NCBI GenBank assembly: GCA_026745465.1
Contig: JACYXH010000091.1
Span: forward strand, 1,672,501-1,736,500
Source: Lota lota
Lineage: Eukaryota > Chordata > Actinopteri > Gadiformes > Lotidae
DNA: 64,000 bases
Direction of reading: 5' to 3'
A program made the position numbers and the translations under genes. Below the pieces are notes generated by a model. That model worked only from the letters and a program-made list of their open reading frames with translations, did not search any database and was not told where the DNA came from. Shown in pieces: positions 16,001 through 26,745 of this stretch (positions within the stretch are counted from its first letter, which is position 1; each line of letters starts with the position of its first letter).

Positions 16001-17586
16001 TTTTTTCCCCAATTTCTTTGTGATATATATTAATAATAATATATTTATATATATAGCGATATATATAATATATCATATAAATATATGATTATTATTAATA
16101 ATAGAAAATAAGAATACAAAGCAAACACAAAAAGCTAGATTTACTCCAGAGTTATGTCAGTTAGATAGCAGGTCAGCTACGACCAAGAAGTAATTCTATG
16201 TTATAACAGAACTTCTTTGGGGAGACGGCACAGAGCCAGACACCAGAAACGGAAAGGGGCGGAATTACAACTGGTTTCCTGTTTCTACCAAAGATAAACT
16301 AATTTGCATGAGTGGCTGAAGCTCTCAAAAGGGGATTTAAAAACGTTTCTACAGTGGCCAGTCTACACAATGTGTAGCTAGTGCTGGCAAAGGTCATCTT
16401 CACTGTTATTGGCAAAATACACGCTTACAGATCGCGGCCTCCAGCAACATGATTGGTTGAAACAAACATGAAGCAAAAATAAATAGAAACGGCGTATTCA
16501 CCCAGATTTGAGATTTAGATATCAGACTTTCACTTAGCTAGCTAGCGAAATTAGTTAATAAGCTAGCTAGAATTCACGACCCACAGTGGCGACCAGTGAT
16601 AAGCGCCACACAAGCCGGCTTGCATTTGCAAGTCATGACATGCATCTAGTCATGTGACACATACCCACTTGAACAGCCAAATCTACAAAATAGGGTTGCT
16701 GCTTACAATAAGAAATATTAGCATAATGTAAATATATGATATCTTAATTTCATTGACAGACACTAGTAAAGATATTTAAGTATTTTAAATACAAAAATGC
16801 TACGGCAAACGGTACCAGAATATTAATTACATGTAGTTTTTTTCATTCGGATCAAATACCCCAAAGTAATTAAATTACGTGCTTTAGTACACTAGCACGA
16901 AGTGTATGAACCTTCGTGTATGAACCTTTGTGTATGAACTAGTGTATGAACCTGAAGCATGAAGTAGTTCCGATTTGTTCACTCTTGTTGACAGGTGTAC
17001 TCGAGATAACAATGCAAGATTTCATGCAAGAAAATGCGATATTATCACAAAAATAACATACAGGTTGTTTAGGACCTACTGAACATCTCAATGGGTTTTA
17101 AATACCTTGACTATAGTGTACTATAATCAAATCAAATCAAATCAAATCAAATGATTAAGTAGTTATGTCAAACCTGTCCAACCTGATTTGGAAATAACTC
17201 ATGCGTGTGTGAGTCATTTGACTTGTTTGTTCACATGGGCCTTAACAATGACACTAATATATTGTTACAACAATACCCTGTTATTGCTTTACCATCTCCA
17301 GTGCTTCTACGTCCCAAAGTGCCAGAAGGACTATGCTGCGACTCACGCAACGGTCCTGAACATATCCGAGCTCCTCCGCTCTCAGCGCAGCGTTCTGTGC
17401 TTCGTGGATCCCAAGGACCAGGCGGACAGCGCCATCTTGACCCAGATCTACGGCCAGGTGGCGGTCTTCCACTCCCTCTTCTGGCCCACCTGCACGTTCA
17501 TCGTGGGAAGCATCATCATCGCCATGGTCAAACTTACCCAACACCTGTCCATCATGTGCGAGCAGCTGAGCCGAATTAAAAGGTGA
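13020..17586 (+). CDS. kcnmb2: Calcium-activated potassium channel beta-2-like subunit
   Basis: Accessory subunit of the large-conductance BK (Slo1) channel at the plasma membrane; it tunes Ca2+/voltage gating and gives fast inactivation. Coding exons are 13084-13133, 14333-14503, 14781-14976 and 17302-17583 plus stop at 17584-17586, with compatible phases. The model is 233 aa; human KCNMB2 is 235. Residues 1-16 start MFLW, a hydrophobic ball tip like the mammalian FIW. TM1 is about residues 45-68. The extracellular loop (about 75-190) contains SVWTEES, YPCLQVYV, CFYVPKC, many cysteines and NAT/NCS/NSS/NIS glycosylation sequons. TM2 is about 192-215 (FHSLFWPTC), and the protein ends LSRIKR. 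The leader before ATG may begin at an acceptor at 13019. The LDKRKTVTAL-AGEDRAILLG stretch favours beta-2 over beta-3. A fish beta-2/beta-3 paralogue remains possible. Confidence 0.9.
13084..13133 (+). CDS. kcnmb2: kcnmb2-like exon 1: N-terminal inactivation ball
   Basis: A 50-nt coding exon encodes MFLWAGSKAHQGGSER plus two bases of an Arg codon and ends at AG|GTACTG. Joined in phase to 14333 it gives ERRPIYHKSREYD, which aligns with the human beta-2 N-terminus (MFIW, then DEKRNIYQK). It is too short to appear as a long open frame. The residues Phe2-Leu3-Trp4 correspond to the pore-plugging FIW triplet of mammalian beta-2. Confidence 0.82.
14740..14780 (+). repeat. (CTT)n polypyrimidine tract at acceptor
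   Basis: An approximately 35-bp TTC/CTT repeat directly precedes the CTCTTCAG acceptor of kcnmb2-like exon 3, so a trinucleotide repeat supplies the polypyrimidine tract. Confidence 0.8.
16028..16106. repeat. AT-rich imperfect palindrome
   Basis: Within intron 3 of the kcnmb2-like gene. The left arm (ATTAATAATAATATATTTATAT) is mirrored by the right arm (ATATAAATATATGATTATTATTAAT), separated by a short TA-rich loop containing GCGAT. The whole could extrude a cruciform. Confidence 0.7.
16203..16490 (+). repeat. Dispersed repeat B, copy 1
   Basis: Diverged similarity to 51232-51530. Shared blocks include GTTTCCTGTTT, AAACTAATTTGCA / AAACTGATTTGCA, AGGGGATTT, TGGCCAGTCTACA / TTGCCAGTCTACA, CTAGTGCTGGC and CCAGCAACATGATT. 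It lies in intron 3 of the kcnmb2-like gene. Non-coding. Confidence 0.65.
17130..17153 (+). repeat. (ATCAA)n short tandem repeat
   Basis: About five copies of a pentanucleotide just before exon 4 of the kcnmb2-like gene. Confidence 0.85.
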
Positions 17587-17993
17587 GGGAGGCCGGTTCA
17601 ACCTTCAACCTCTCAAGCGTCACAAGAACGATTGGGGGGCGAAGGACAGCCGTAGAAGTGGCTCTGTTGAGTGGAGAAGATCAACGGCGGCAGCGTGGTC
17701 CATGCATTGTGCTTGGTTTATGTACTGTACCTTGCACACCAGGGACCTACCAAAGGCACATCTTAATGGCAGTCTTAAAACAAAATCACTATACAACTTA
17801 AAATGCAAGGACACTGGACATGAATCTCGTGCACTGCAGCACTCCAAAGAATCTGATATGCAATGTCTGTTGTTAACAGCCGTTTAACTGAAAGATTCTC
17901 TTTAGCTTAAGGCCCAAATGTCTTGTATGAAGCAACTAGGGCTGGTATGTTTGAATTAATCCTGGTTTGATGGGGAACGACGTCAATGGTAGC

Positions 17994-18159
17994 TTAAAGG
18001 AGCCGTAGGCAAGATTAACAGGATATTTCACTTACCAACAAGAATTTGAAAAGACAAAAGGCAAGAAAAGATGTCGACCTGCCCTTCACAGCCTACTTCA
18101 CAGTCATACATTTTGACTTAATTATTTTAAAGAAATATTGCATTCTGCTCCTTTAAAAC
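17994..18159. mobile_element. MITE-like element with short terminal inverted repeats
   Basis: Begins TTAAAGGAGC and ends GCTCCTTTAA, an exact 10-bp inverted repeat about 166 bp apart with no coding potential. The structure is that of a non-autonomous DNA transposon, but one copy with short TIRs is only moderate evidence. Confidence 0.5.
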
Positions 18160-19419
18160 TGTAGTGCTGATAAAATGTCATAAAACAGTAATATTATAAT
18201 AATAATAATATTACATACAAATATATAAACTGACACTGTCAACATATAAATAATATAATGTTCTTGTTCTCAGAATCTCATCATCATCATCATTGTTTCC
18301 AACACGTTCTGTCCCATAATTCTGCCAACTGTTTGGTTTTAGAAGCTGTGAATGAGCGAGGTACCAATATTACAATCAGTACAGTCACAAACAACGGAAA
18401 TACTCCATTGCCACATTAAGATTACAATAGGGAAAAACAAAAGGCTATGAAATATATATAAATGAAGAAATGTAGGCCATTTTGTGGATGATTTTTTCCA
18501 AAGCATCTTACAAAACCAGAAGGTCATTCTTTGCATGGGTGGCCCAAGAGGAAATAGATAGACAGACAACTAGATAGACAGCTTGATTATCTAACAGTTA
18601 AATAAAACAGCTTAGTGTGTTATATAGTAAGGAGTCCATTTCAACATGCAACTGTAAAATGTTCTTCAACTTTAAATCTCACATGACCAAGATTTAAAGT
18701 TGTGCATCCCCTCTTCTCTGAATAATCAGTTACAAGTTTCCTCATGTTAACAACTCTGGGAATGTTCTGAGAGGAGCTGACGTTTAATCATAATGATCAA
18801 CTCTGACGATGATTGTGATCTTTCAAACAAATGGTGAATATATTCAGCCATGCCAGTGAGGTTCATGACCTCATCACATAAGCATGTCTGTTGTCGCAGA
18901 CATAAAATACACAGTTAATCATGTAAAATTTACAATGACAAGGGAAATGGAAATAACTATAGAAACACACACACATAGTGTTTTAAGGGCCAAATAATTG
19001 ATGTGGCTTGAAGAACATGCAAACCAAAAATAATAAATAATTAAAATTGAAGCAAGTTAGTTGAAGATTGAGATAAGGCCATTGATGTGAGATTGCAAAC
19101 ACCCACACAGTAAGGTGTACAAAAAGGAGCCATTACATTTTGTTTCATTTAGGTTTTTAGCTGTTCCCCCTCAGCGTGACTATTTGCCAAGCAGGGGACA
19201 TGCAAGCCATTTGGGAAATAATGTAGATGTAAACAGAAGAACAGTATTATAAATATAATTGTGAAGAGAGTTGAATATTCGTTTGTCTGGAATGATTTGC
19301 ATTATTTTCTATTTTTTGAAGACATGCTGTTAACATGTTCAGGCATCCAAGAGCCCATGTCCTCTAAAAAACCTAAATCTTAGTCTGTTTGGTTTCATTC
19401 ATCCACTCCCAACCGACAG

Positions 19420-19422
<3 letters not shown>

Positions 19423-19508
<86 letters not shown>
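19423..19508. repeat. (CA)n microsatellite, about 43 units
   Basis: A pure CA tract followed by degenerate CATACACACAAACACA. Confidence 0.97.
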
Positions 19509-19513
<5 letters not shown>

Positions 19514-19643
19514 ACAAACACAAACACACACAGTGCAGGGAGAGATAATGAGTCCATGGAGGACATTCAGGCTTGACTGCTGCTCAGCGGAAGAAAGGTA
19601 TTTCAGCTATGAAACCTTTAATCCTACCCAGTAAACTGTGTGT

Positions 19644-19677
<34 letters not shown>

Positions 19678-21677
19678 TCGTGTGTTTGCGGTTGGGTGAG
19701 TGTTTGTGTGTGTGTGTTTGTGTGTGTGTATGTGTGTCTGTGTGTGTGTGTGGGTCTGTGTGTGTCTGTGTACACATTGCAACAGGGTGAGCACAAGGAC
19801 ATTGTTCTGTGTCGCTCCTGTAAATGGAGGAGTAAAACTGTCTAACGTTATATACATTTATACAGTAGGCTTAAATTTGATACATATAACATACATACAA
19901 TGAAATACTGTCTGCCCTTTTATACACACTCAAATAAGGTTAAGAAACTGCACATCATTTTTTTATGAATACATCCAAAGAGGACAATAAGTGCACGGTC
20001 AATATTGCACAGTATATTGAAAAACTCTACATTGTGAAATGTAACACTGGAACCTCTGCCTAACAGTTAAGCCGAATCAGCCATCTTGTACCCAATTGCT
20101 GTCGGTCCACTCCCAACCGACACAAACACACACACACCACACAAGCACACACACAAAACACACACACACACACCACACATCACACACACACCACACACAC
20201 AAGCACATACACCACACATCACACACACACCACACAACACACATCACACACACACACACACACACACACACGAGTCAGCTGTTTGCTGGGATCATGACAT
20301 GCAGTGACAGCTGGCCTTGCTGTGACTTAGTGAGAAACCTTTTGCTAAATGCTGCATGTCCACAGCATCACAGCTTACTCTACCATACTGCTTACAGCTC
20401 ACACTCTGCAGCTCTACGGACCAGCTACATTTACTACACACATTGTGAATGCGTTGCCATTTCAAGGACACAACATGGCAAATCAACACTGTACTGTCTG
20501 AGTAGCTTTATGTGTTTATTTATTGCTATGTATTTGCCCTGGCATAGCCTCTAGTGGACAGCAAAGTCCATAGCATAGTATAGTTCCGTTATATCCACAT
20601 TAATATTTAGCTATTTATAAGTACAGCATTTCTTGCCAGAACATTGTGCCCCCGGAACCCAATCAATCTGGAAGTGACACAACGCCACCCTGGGGTGGGG
20701 GAATAGGTGCGTTGGGTTGTATAAACCCAGTTGATATATATCTTTTAAATAATCAATTCAGAAGTGTTGTTGTACAATTTATGAGGGCAATATTCCAATC
20801 TTCAAAAAAATATTTTTTTACAAAATTATAATTGTTTATAAATCTATGGGTATTTTGTCCTGAACCCTACATTTCTGACCCATTTGTTGAATAAATATGT
20901 AATGTTAATATGTTGGTGTATTTTACCTACTATGGTCCATTGATTCAAGGTGTCTCACGCAGTAGATTATACCTGAGGGCACTGTGTAAAACACCACACC
21001 TGAGTAAATCATTTTAGCTTCAACACCTTGTAGCCTATACTAATTCACTATGGCCTTCTGGGACACCGGGCAATCCTTTTGATTGTGCGCTTTTGAACAT
21101 GATAAGATATAGACCTTTGGCTTAGAGATCAAATGTACTTCATCTTAATTCCTCCCCCTACAGGGACAAATGTTCATTACTTCAATATGGGCAGAAACCT
21201 GTAGAAAAACAACAATGAGGGCTGCAGTGAAAAAGTGCAGGTTTCAGTATCTGTGAACTAATCACACCACAACCACAGATAAGAGTTCTCCAGAAAGCCC
21301 CAGGTACATAATCAAACACAAAGTGTAGCCCAAAAACAATTACACACAGAATGAAACCACTGTCTTCGGGCCATGGAAATAAATTCTTTACACAATGGAT
21401 CATTCAGACCATCTCATTTCTTGGTGAAATATCAGGACATTTTGAGCATGGTTTATTTGGTTTTACTGGCTATGACGCGCTGTCGGCAGGAACAAGTATG
21501 GTTGTCTCTGTCATGAGGAAGAATTCTTTTTATGAATGCCACACCATGGCTTTTTAGACAGAAAGTACTTCTGAGCAGACAGACAGCAGACAGACCTTTG
21601 TTTTCAAATATGGAACTCTTCACGATTATGCGTGTTAGACGATTACAAGGTGCAGAGACAAACGGCCAGTTTCTCGT

Positions 21678-21912
21678 AACTCAGACTCAGATATCTGGAT
21701 TAAAAAGATGACAATCACACATAAACCTATGGTTTTCTTCCTTGTCATTTGAAATAGCTTAAACTGCTGATTAACTACCAGAGCAACAAGTCCTTTTGTC
21801 TAAACCTGCAAAAATGAAGGCTTGAACGGTGCTTGAAACGTTCATTTCAGTAGGAAAGACTGTGCCATTTGTTAGAGAGGTGTCGATAAACCCATATTCC
21901 ATTTGTAGCGAC
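21678..21912 (+). repeat. Dispersed repeat A, copy 2
   Basis: Second copy of the element at 11870-12109, same orientation, about 9.8 kb away. It ends with AGAGGTGTCGATAAACCCATAT-CCATTTGT. Small indels separate the copies, so this is not a recent duplication. Confidence 0.65.
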
Positions 21913-22020
21913 ACAAACAAACACACACACACACACGCACACACACAATCGGACCATCTTTATTTAGACTGAATTGTTTTTATAATTTCTTTAAGGTTTA
22001 AACTAAATGTGTGGCATACA

Positions 22021-22026
22021 TTTATT
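22021..22026 (-). terminator. Poly(A) signal of the 440-aa minus-strand gene
   Basis: AATAAA on the minus strand (TTTATT on +), about 110 bp past the stop codon at 22134-22136. Suitable distance for a short 3'UTR. Confidence 0.5.
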
Positions 22027-22133
22027 AGCCCTTTCGTCCACGTTCAACAATACACCGGTTAACCCCCGAGGCTGTTCCAATTCCTTTCTGCTTAGAACAC
22101 TCTTCTCAACCTCCCAAACAGCTTTAGAATAGT

Positions 22134-25100
22134 TCACATTGTTTTCCGCCATCTTATCTTCAAGTCAAAGTCAGCTCTCTGGCCGAGCAGATTGTTAAAC
22201 AGCGGCTGAGAGTACAGGAAAAAGTCCCTGCTCTCTTCCAGGCCCTGCGCATCTAAAAGGAGGGTGGCCAGGGCTTGTTCTATGACTGGAGACTCACAGG
22301 CACGATGCTGCACACTATGACTCACATTCCTCATGGCTTCAATGACTAACAGACCCTCACTGGCTGTGGTGTGCGCAGCCCCTCCAACTCCACTCATTAC
22401 ATTGGCTGCACCTCTTTTACTGCTCACTGCGACATTTGTATCCGTCTCTTTTGGACCCGTGTTTCCCATAACCTCATTGGATCCTGCTGTAAGAGTTGCC
22501 GCTTGGTTCATTGCGGTTGTTGAATTATGCCCGTCGGTGGTGGTCCTGTTGAGGTGACCCTTTGGGCAGGCCAGGCTAACATTGCCCACCACCGCCCCCA
22601 CACAGGCGGCTACCCCAGCTCCCTTTGTTTCGCTCGGTTCTTGCTCAGTCCCATTGTCGGTGAGGTGGTGAAATGTCGTAGCCGATAGTGTTTGCCCATC
22701 AGGTTGGGCAGCTATGGGTTTGTGTGTGCCTGAGGGCGGGGTTTCCCGGATGTTTCGGCGGAGATAGGATGCGTAGTCCTGCACCAGCTGGGAGAAAGCC
22801 GTCCTGTAAGAAAGGCGCAGTGACTCGGCTGAGCCAGGAGGCACCGATTTCAGTCGCACCTAGCAAGGCAATCAGAGAAAAAGATAGTAAAACATTAATG
22901 TGCTAGCTTATTAGTAGAGAACAGATATAAATATGATCACATGCTCAATGGCTTTCAATGGACAGTAAGAAGGAAATAAACAATACGACACGATATTGGA
23001 AGACATGCTCTGTTTATATGACAAACCTGGATTTCAATTTGAATGTAAACAGTAATCACAAGCTCGAGAGCATATTGCTTTACCTGTACCTGTCTAACTT
23101 TGGAATGAACTGTATCTACATCACTTCACTTCCCTTTGATAACACCTTTGATAAAACATTTCATATTCACACACTGTGAATTCTACAAGGTATTTGAAAG
23201 CAAAGGCCTGACCTACTCTATAAATAAGTATATATATTACTCTTTAGGTGTTTTGTTTCCAGTCAGCGGCAACCCAAAAACATTTCCACATGTCCCTGTG
23301 GTGGCTCGATGGGGCCACTGGGGAGAAGCAATCAATATCACCTTTGCCCCCTATTCGCCCTAGTGGTCTTGGGTCTGACCTGGTGGATCCTCATGTGCAG
23401 GTGGACGGCGGCGCCCGCCAGCCACTGCCTCATGGCCTCTGAGCTCATCCGCTTCTTGGTGGTCATCCTCTCGTAGTGGTCGAGCAGCTCCAGCTTCAGC
23501 CAGTTGTCATAGAGCTCCGTCGTCTCGGCCATTCCCTCCACGTCGTTGGCCACGCCGGGGATCTGTCGGAGGTAGGCGTGGATGATCCGGCCAATTCTGG
23601 AGGAGCGCCGGATCCCAAATATGCACCCGGTAGCCCACTGCTGCTCCGGGACCTTGGCAGAATGGGGGTGTCACATGTGTGTGTATGTTTGCTGGGGTTG
23701 TAGTGGGTGTGGGGGGGTTTGTTTCAGTCAAATACCTGCAGGCTACTAGAATGATGTCCATCAAGTTGAAAATATGCCACGGGGACAATAGACAACAAAG
23801 ACAATTTTGTTGTCTACCAGTTTTCAATGATGGCATGCCAAAGAAAACAGGTTTCTTCCGGGTGACACATTACAACTGGCCATACCCCTTTTTATCCAGC
23901 AGGTATCTTTGGCATTGTTAATGCATTTTTGGATTGAAAATCATAAAACCATAAATACTATGCAAATTATCGATGAAATGACCTTCAAACCATTCAAAAT
24001 CAACACATCACATTCGGTACAATTCTGTTGTAAACTGGCAGATACGGTGTTCTTGACTTAAACAATGATGTGCTTTCAAACAATGGCATCAGTGACAAAG
24101 TCAACAGGTGTGACATTCTATTGTCGTGTACGTAAACTGACTGGCAGACTGTGGTCATGAACAAATCAAAGGAGCTGATTGTGGATTACAAAATAAGGAT
24201 TTTCTGTCAGCTTTTCCTTGTCCTTGCAATGTTGAATGTTAACATTTGAAATATGTGGTATAGCAACCCAGAAACCTCCACAGACTTCTAAATAAGTTAG
24301 ACACACATTGGTGTTTTGGGGGCAGAAATGTCTCACGACAATACCCAAGACAACACAGATTGAACAGGACAGCGATCTAAACCAGACCAAGGTGTGCGTA
24401 GTTGAGCTGAGACAAGAAAACGTTCTTTCCTATAGTGTATCAATACACCACTAATCACCAAGCACTATTACAGTTGTACTTATCCTACTTTGTACAATCA
24501 CCTGCATTATGTTGTACTCGTATCTTACGTCTACTGTGTAATGCGAATAGAGTTGACCTGATCTAATCTTTATAGTGTGGAATAATTCTGTAGGTAATGT
24601 TTGAGAGTTGTTAAGAAAGAGAGAAACAGCGCAAGAAAGCAAGAACTCAAAGAAATACCCCTCCCTTTCAACTCCCTAACTACGCTACGTTTCTCTGCCA
24701 AAACGTAACGTTGAGAGAATGATTGACAGGCACGATGTTTAATCCGAACCAATCATGGAACAGTTGATTGCTTACAAAATTGAAATTGTCTCAAACAGAT
24801 GCAGGCGCACAGCCAACCAGAACTAATATTCTCAAAGCACATTGTGCAAACAAAATATGTGGTGGATGGCTGTCGGACTTCTAACAAATTACATTCAAAC
24901 GATATCTCTTTAATCGTACCTACAGCCCCTTCGAGTGGTTGAAGAAAGCAAATGGTTAAACGTTTATTCAGCACAAGCATAACCTTTTGCCATTAGAACA
25001 TTCTACAACAGTTTCCTGTGTCATCCTCAAGTCCCCCACCTTTTTGGCCACAAGGTCAAAGAGCACGGACAGGGCCAGGGCGACCACGCCCACTCCTCCA

Positions 25101-25363
25101 TGCCGGACCCTGGAGCTCCCGCCCACCTCCCCAGTCACGTTGCGGCGGAAGGCGGCCAGTTGCTCCGGCGTCATGCCCCTCTGCAACGAGGCGTACTGGT
25201 GCAACAGGGACGCGCGGGACTCCATGGACAGGAAGGCAGTGAGGACGGGGTCCAGGGAGATGTCCGGGACGACACCGGCATCCCTGGCCACGGAAAACAG
25301 CTGCTGAACGGTGGTCTGGGAGGGAAGACAGAGGCTGCTCGCGCTGACGGCCTGCAGGATCAT
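22134..25363 (-). CDS. Uncharacterised 440-aa protein, three exons
   Basis: I do not recognise this protein. Exons on the minus strand are 25363-25040 (108 codons, ATG at 25363-25361), 23652-23380 (91 codons) and 22859-22134 (241 codons plus stop). All junctions are phase 0 with good GT/AG sites (AAG|GTGGGG, CCAAG|GTCCCG, CAG|GTCAGA, GCTAG|GTGCGA). Residues 1-65 are mixed helical with no clear signal peptide. A hydrophobic stretch (about 88-104, VGVVALALSVLFDLVAK) could be a membrane or buried helix. Residues about 109-235 are rich in charged and aromatic amphipathic helix (YDNWLKLELLDHYERM, YASYLRRNIRE). Residues about 245-370 are Thr/Ser/Gly/Asn-rich and probably disordered. The last 60 residues are ordered again (SRDFFLYSQPLFNNLLG). 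Coding DNA is GC-rich against AT-rich introns, which supports a real gene. Confidence 0.75.
24584..24933. mobile_element. MITE family M1, copy 1 (intronic)
   Basis: The left end (TTCTGTAGGTAATGTTTGAGAG) and the right end (AAATTACATTCAAACGATAT, then CTTTAATCGTACCTACAGC) are inverted relatives of each other. Both ends match the elements at 29570-29694 and 32890-33250. It is about 350 bp, non-coding, and lies in intron 1 of the 440-aa gene. Confidence 0.65.
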
Positions 25364-26047
25364 GGCTGCGCAGTTTTATTTTTTTGCTTTTGTGTCAGCC
25401 GCAATGTGAACTTTTTTTTTCCCGGTTGTGACTCTCACTCGCCCTCTACTTATCTTTTGTCTATGTCTTCATCAGCGTGCCGTTGTTTGCGATTTGATGA
25501 TGGATCTTGATGATGAATCACTCGTCTTCATGCCTGTATTCTTTTCGATTCGGTCCCAGTGTTGTAAGTATTGTGAGGTTTCCTGACCCCCCAAAAAAGG
25601 CAGGTTGTGTTTGAACGGTGTGTTGCAGAGTCAATATTTGAGGATTGTGATACGTTGCTCTGGGCTGGTGAGATAGACTAATGGAACATGGGACACTGTG
25701 TAAACTTTTAATTATATTCATGATTTAGGTCTCAAAATAAAACTTTATTGTTTATAACATTATAATTATTATGAAATGTGGCATCAAGAACGAAAACATA
25801 GGCCTACAACTTTTATTGTTCCATTATACACTTTTTTGTTAAAATATAAGGCAAGGAATAAAGGTAAAATATGTTTGAGAGAAGTTAGTTATTGTTCGAA
25901 CCTTTCTGAGGTTTCCTTTGTAACCCTTTTTCAATTAATGAGGAAAAATCTTGACGAAAACTAAAAATAAATAAATAAATCAAATAATTATTATAATTAC
26001 CATTCAACCATTCATCTGGCATATGTCCAATAAATATATCAAATAAT

Positions 26048-26234
26048 TTAAAGGGTAGTTTGCTGATTCAAAAGATTGAGCCTAGTGGAAAGACATTATT
26101 TTAATACACAGTTTTGTAGTCAAAATACTCGTCTTTCTGCCAAATGTGGCATAGTGATTTCAAAAATGGCATTGGTTGTCTTGTTTTAACTACTAACTAC
26201 CTTAATGTGTTGAATCGGCGAACTGTCCCTTTAA
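26048..26234. mobile_element. MITE-like element with 24-25-bp TIRs
   Basis: The left end TTAAAGGG-TAGTTTGCTGATTCAA and the reverse complement of the right end TTAAAGGGACAGTTCGCCGATTCAA match with a few substitutions and one indel. The interior is about 140 bp and non-coding. Structure of a non-autonomous DNA transposon. Confidence 0.7.
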
Positions 26235-26399
26235 GTCTGAAGGCCTTTAATGAAACGTTAACGCCTGGATAACACATAGCGTAAGTGCATTGTTGTTGTT
26301 GTTTTACCATAGGCCTCTCATGCAGAAACCCAGTAGCATGGCAAGACATATCATGGTGACAGCATGATACTTAGCAATTTGCTAAGCTTCTTTGTAGAA

Positions 26400-26469
<70 letters not shown>
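26400..26469. repeat. (CA)n microsatellite, about 35 units
   Basis: Pure CA tract followed by interrupted CACA/AGACACA repeats to about 26520. Confidence 0.97.
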
Positions 26470-26471
<2 letters not shown>

Positions 26472-26602
26472 GACACATTCACACACACACCCACACAAAG
26501 ACACAAAGACACACCCACACCTTCAAAACAGTGTTGACAGCAAGTCAAAAGTGGGCGTTGGTTTCAGTGATAAGACCAAATTCTTAAGCCTTAACTCTAA
26601 CA

Positions 26603-26718
26603 GACACTGCAAGGTGTACTTCACAGGTAGAGACACTGCGGTGTGTGCTTCACAGGTAGAGACACTGCGGTGTGTGCTTCACAGGTAGAGACACTACAGG
26701 GTGTGCTTCACAGGTACA
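26603..26718 (+). repeat. Four 29-bp tandem repeats before the SMB gene start codon
   Basis: Four head-to-tail units of exactly 29 bp, each close to GACACTGCGGTGTGTGCTTC followed by ACAGGTAGA. Units 2 and 3 are identical; units 1 and 4 have two to four changes. The array ends 27 bp before the proposed ATG at 26746, so it lies in the 5'UTR or core promoter of the SMB gene. Confidence 0.92.
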
Positions 26719-26745
26719 GAGACTGCGTTGAAGAGATTAACCAAG

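Larger units (their letters stand above)
17590..22020. other. Intergenic region between kcnmb2-like gene and the minus-strand gene
   Basis: Holds the kcnmb2-like 3'UTR (end not located), a MITE-like element at 17994-18159, long CA/TG tracts at 19423-19508, 19639-19770 and 20115-20272 (the last interrupted as CACACCACACAT), and copy 2 of dispersed repeat A. No coding exon was recognised. Confidence 0.5.
25740..26600. other. Spacer between divergent genes
   Basis: AT-rich spacer between the divergently transcribed 440-aa gene (-) and the SMB gene (+). It contains a MITE-like element (26048-26234) and a CA microsatellite (26400-26469). No coding exon seen. Confidence 0.5.
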
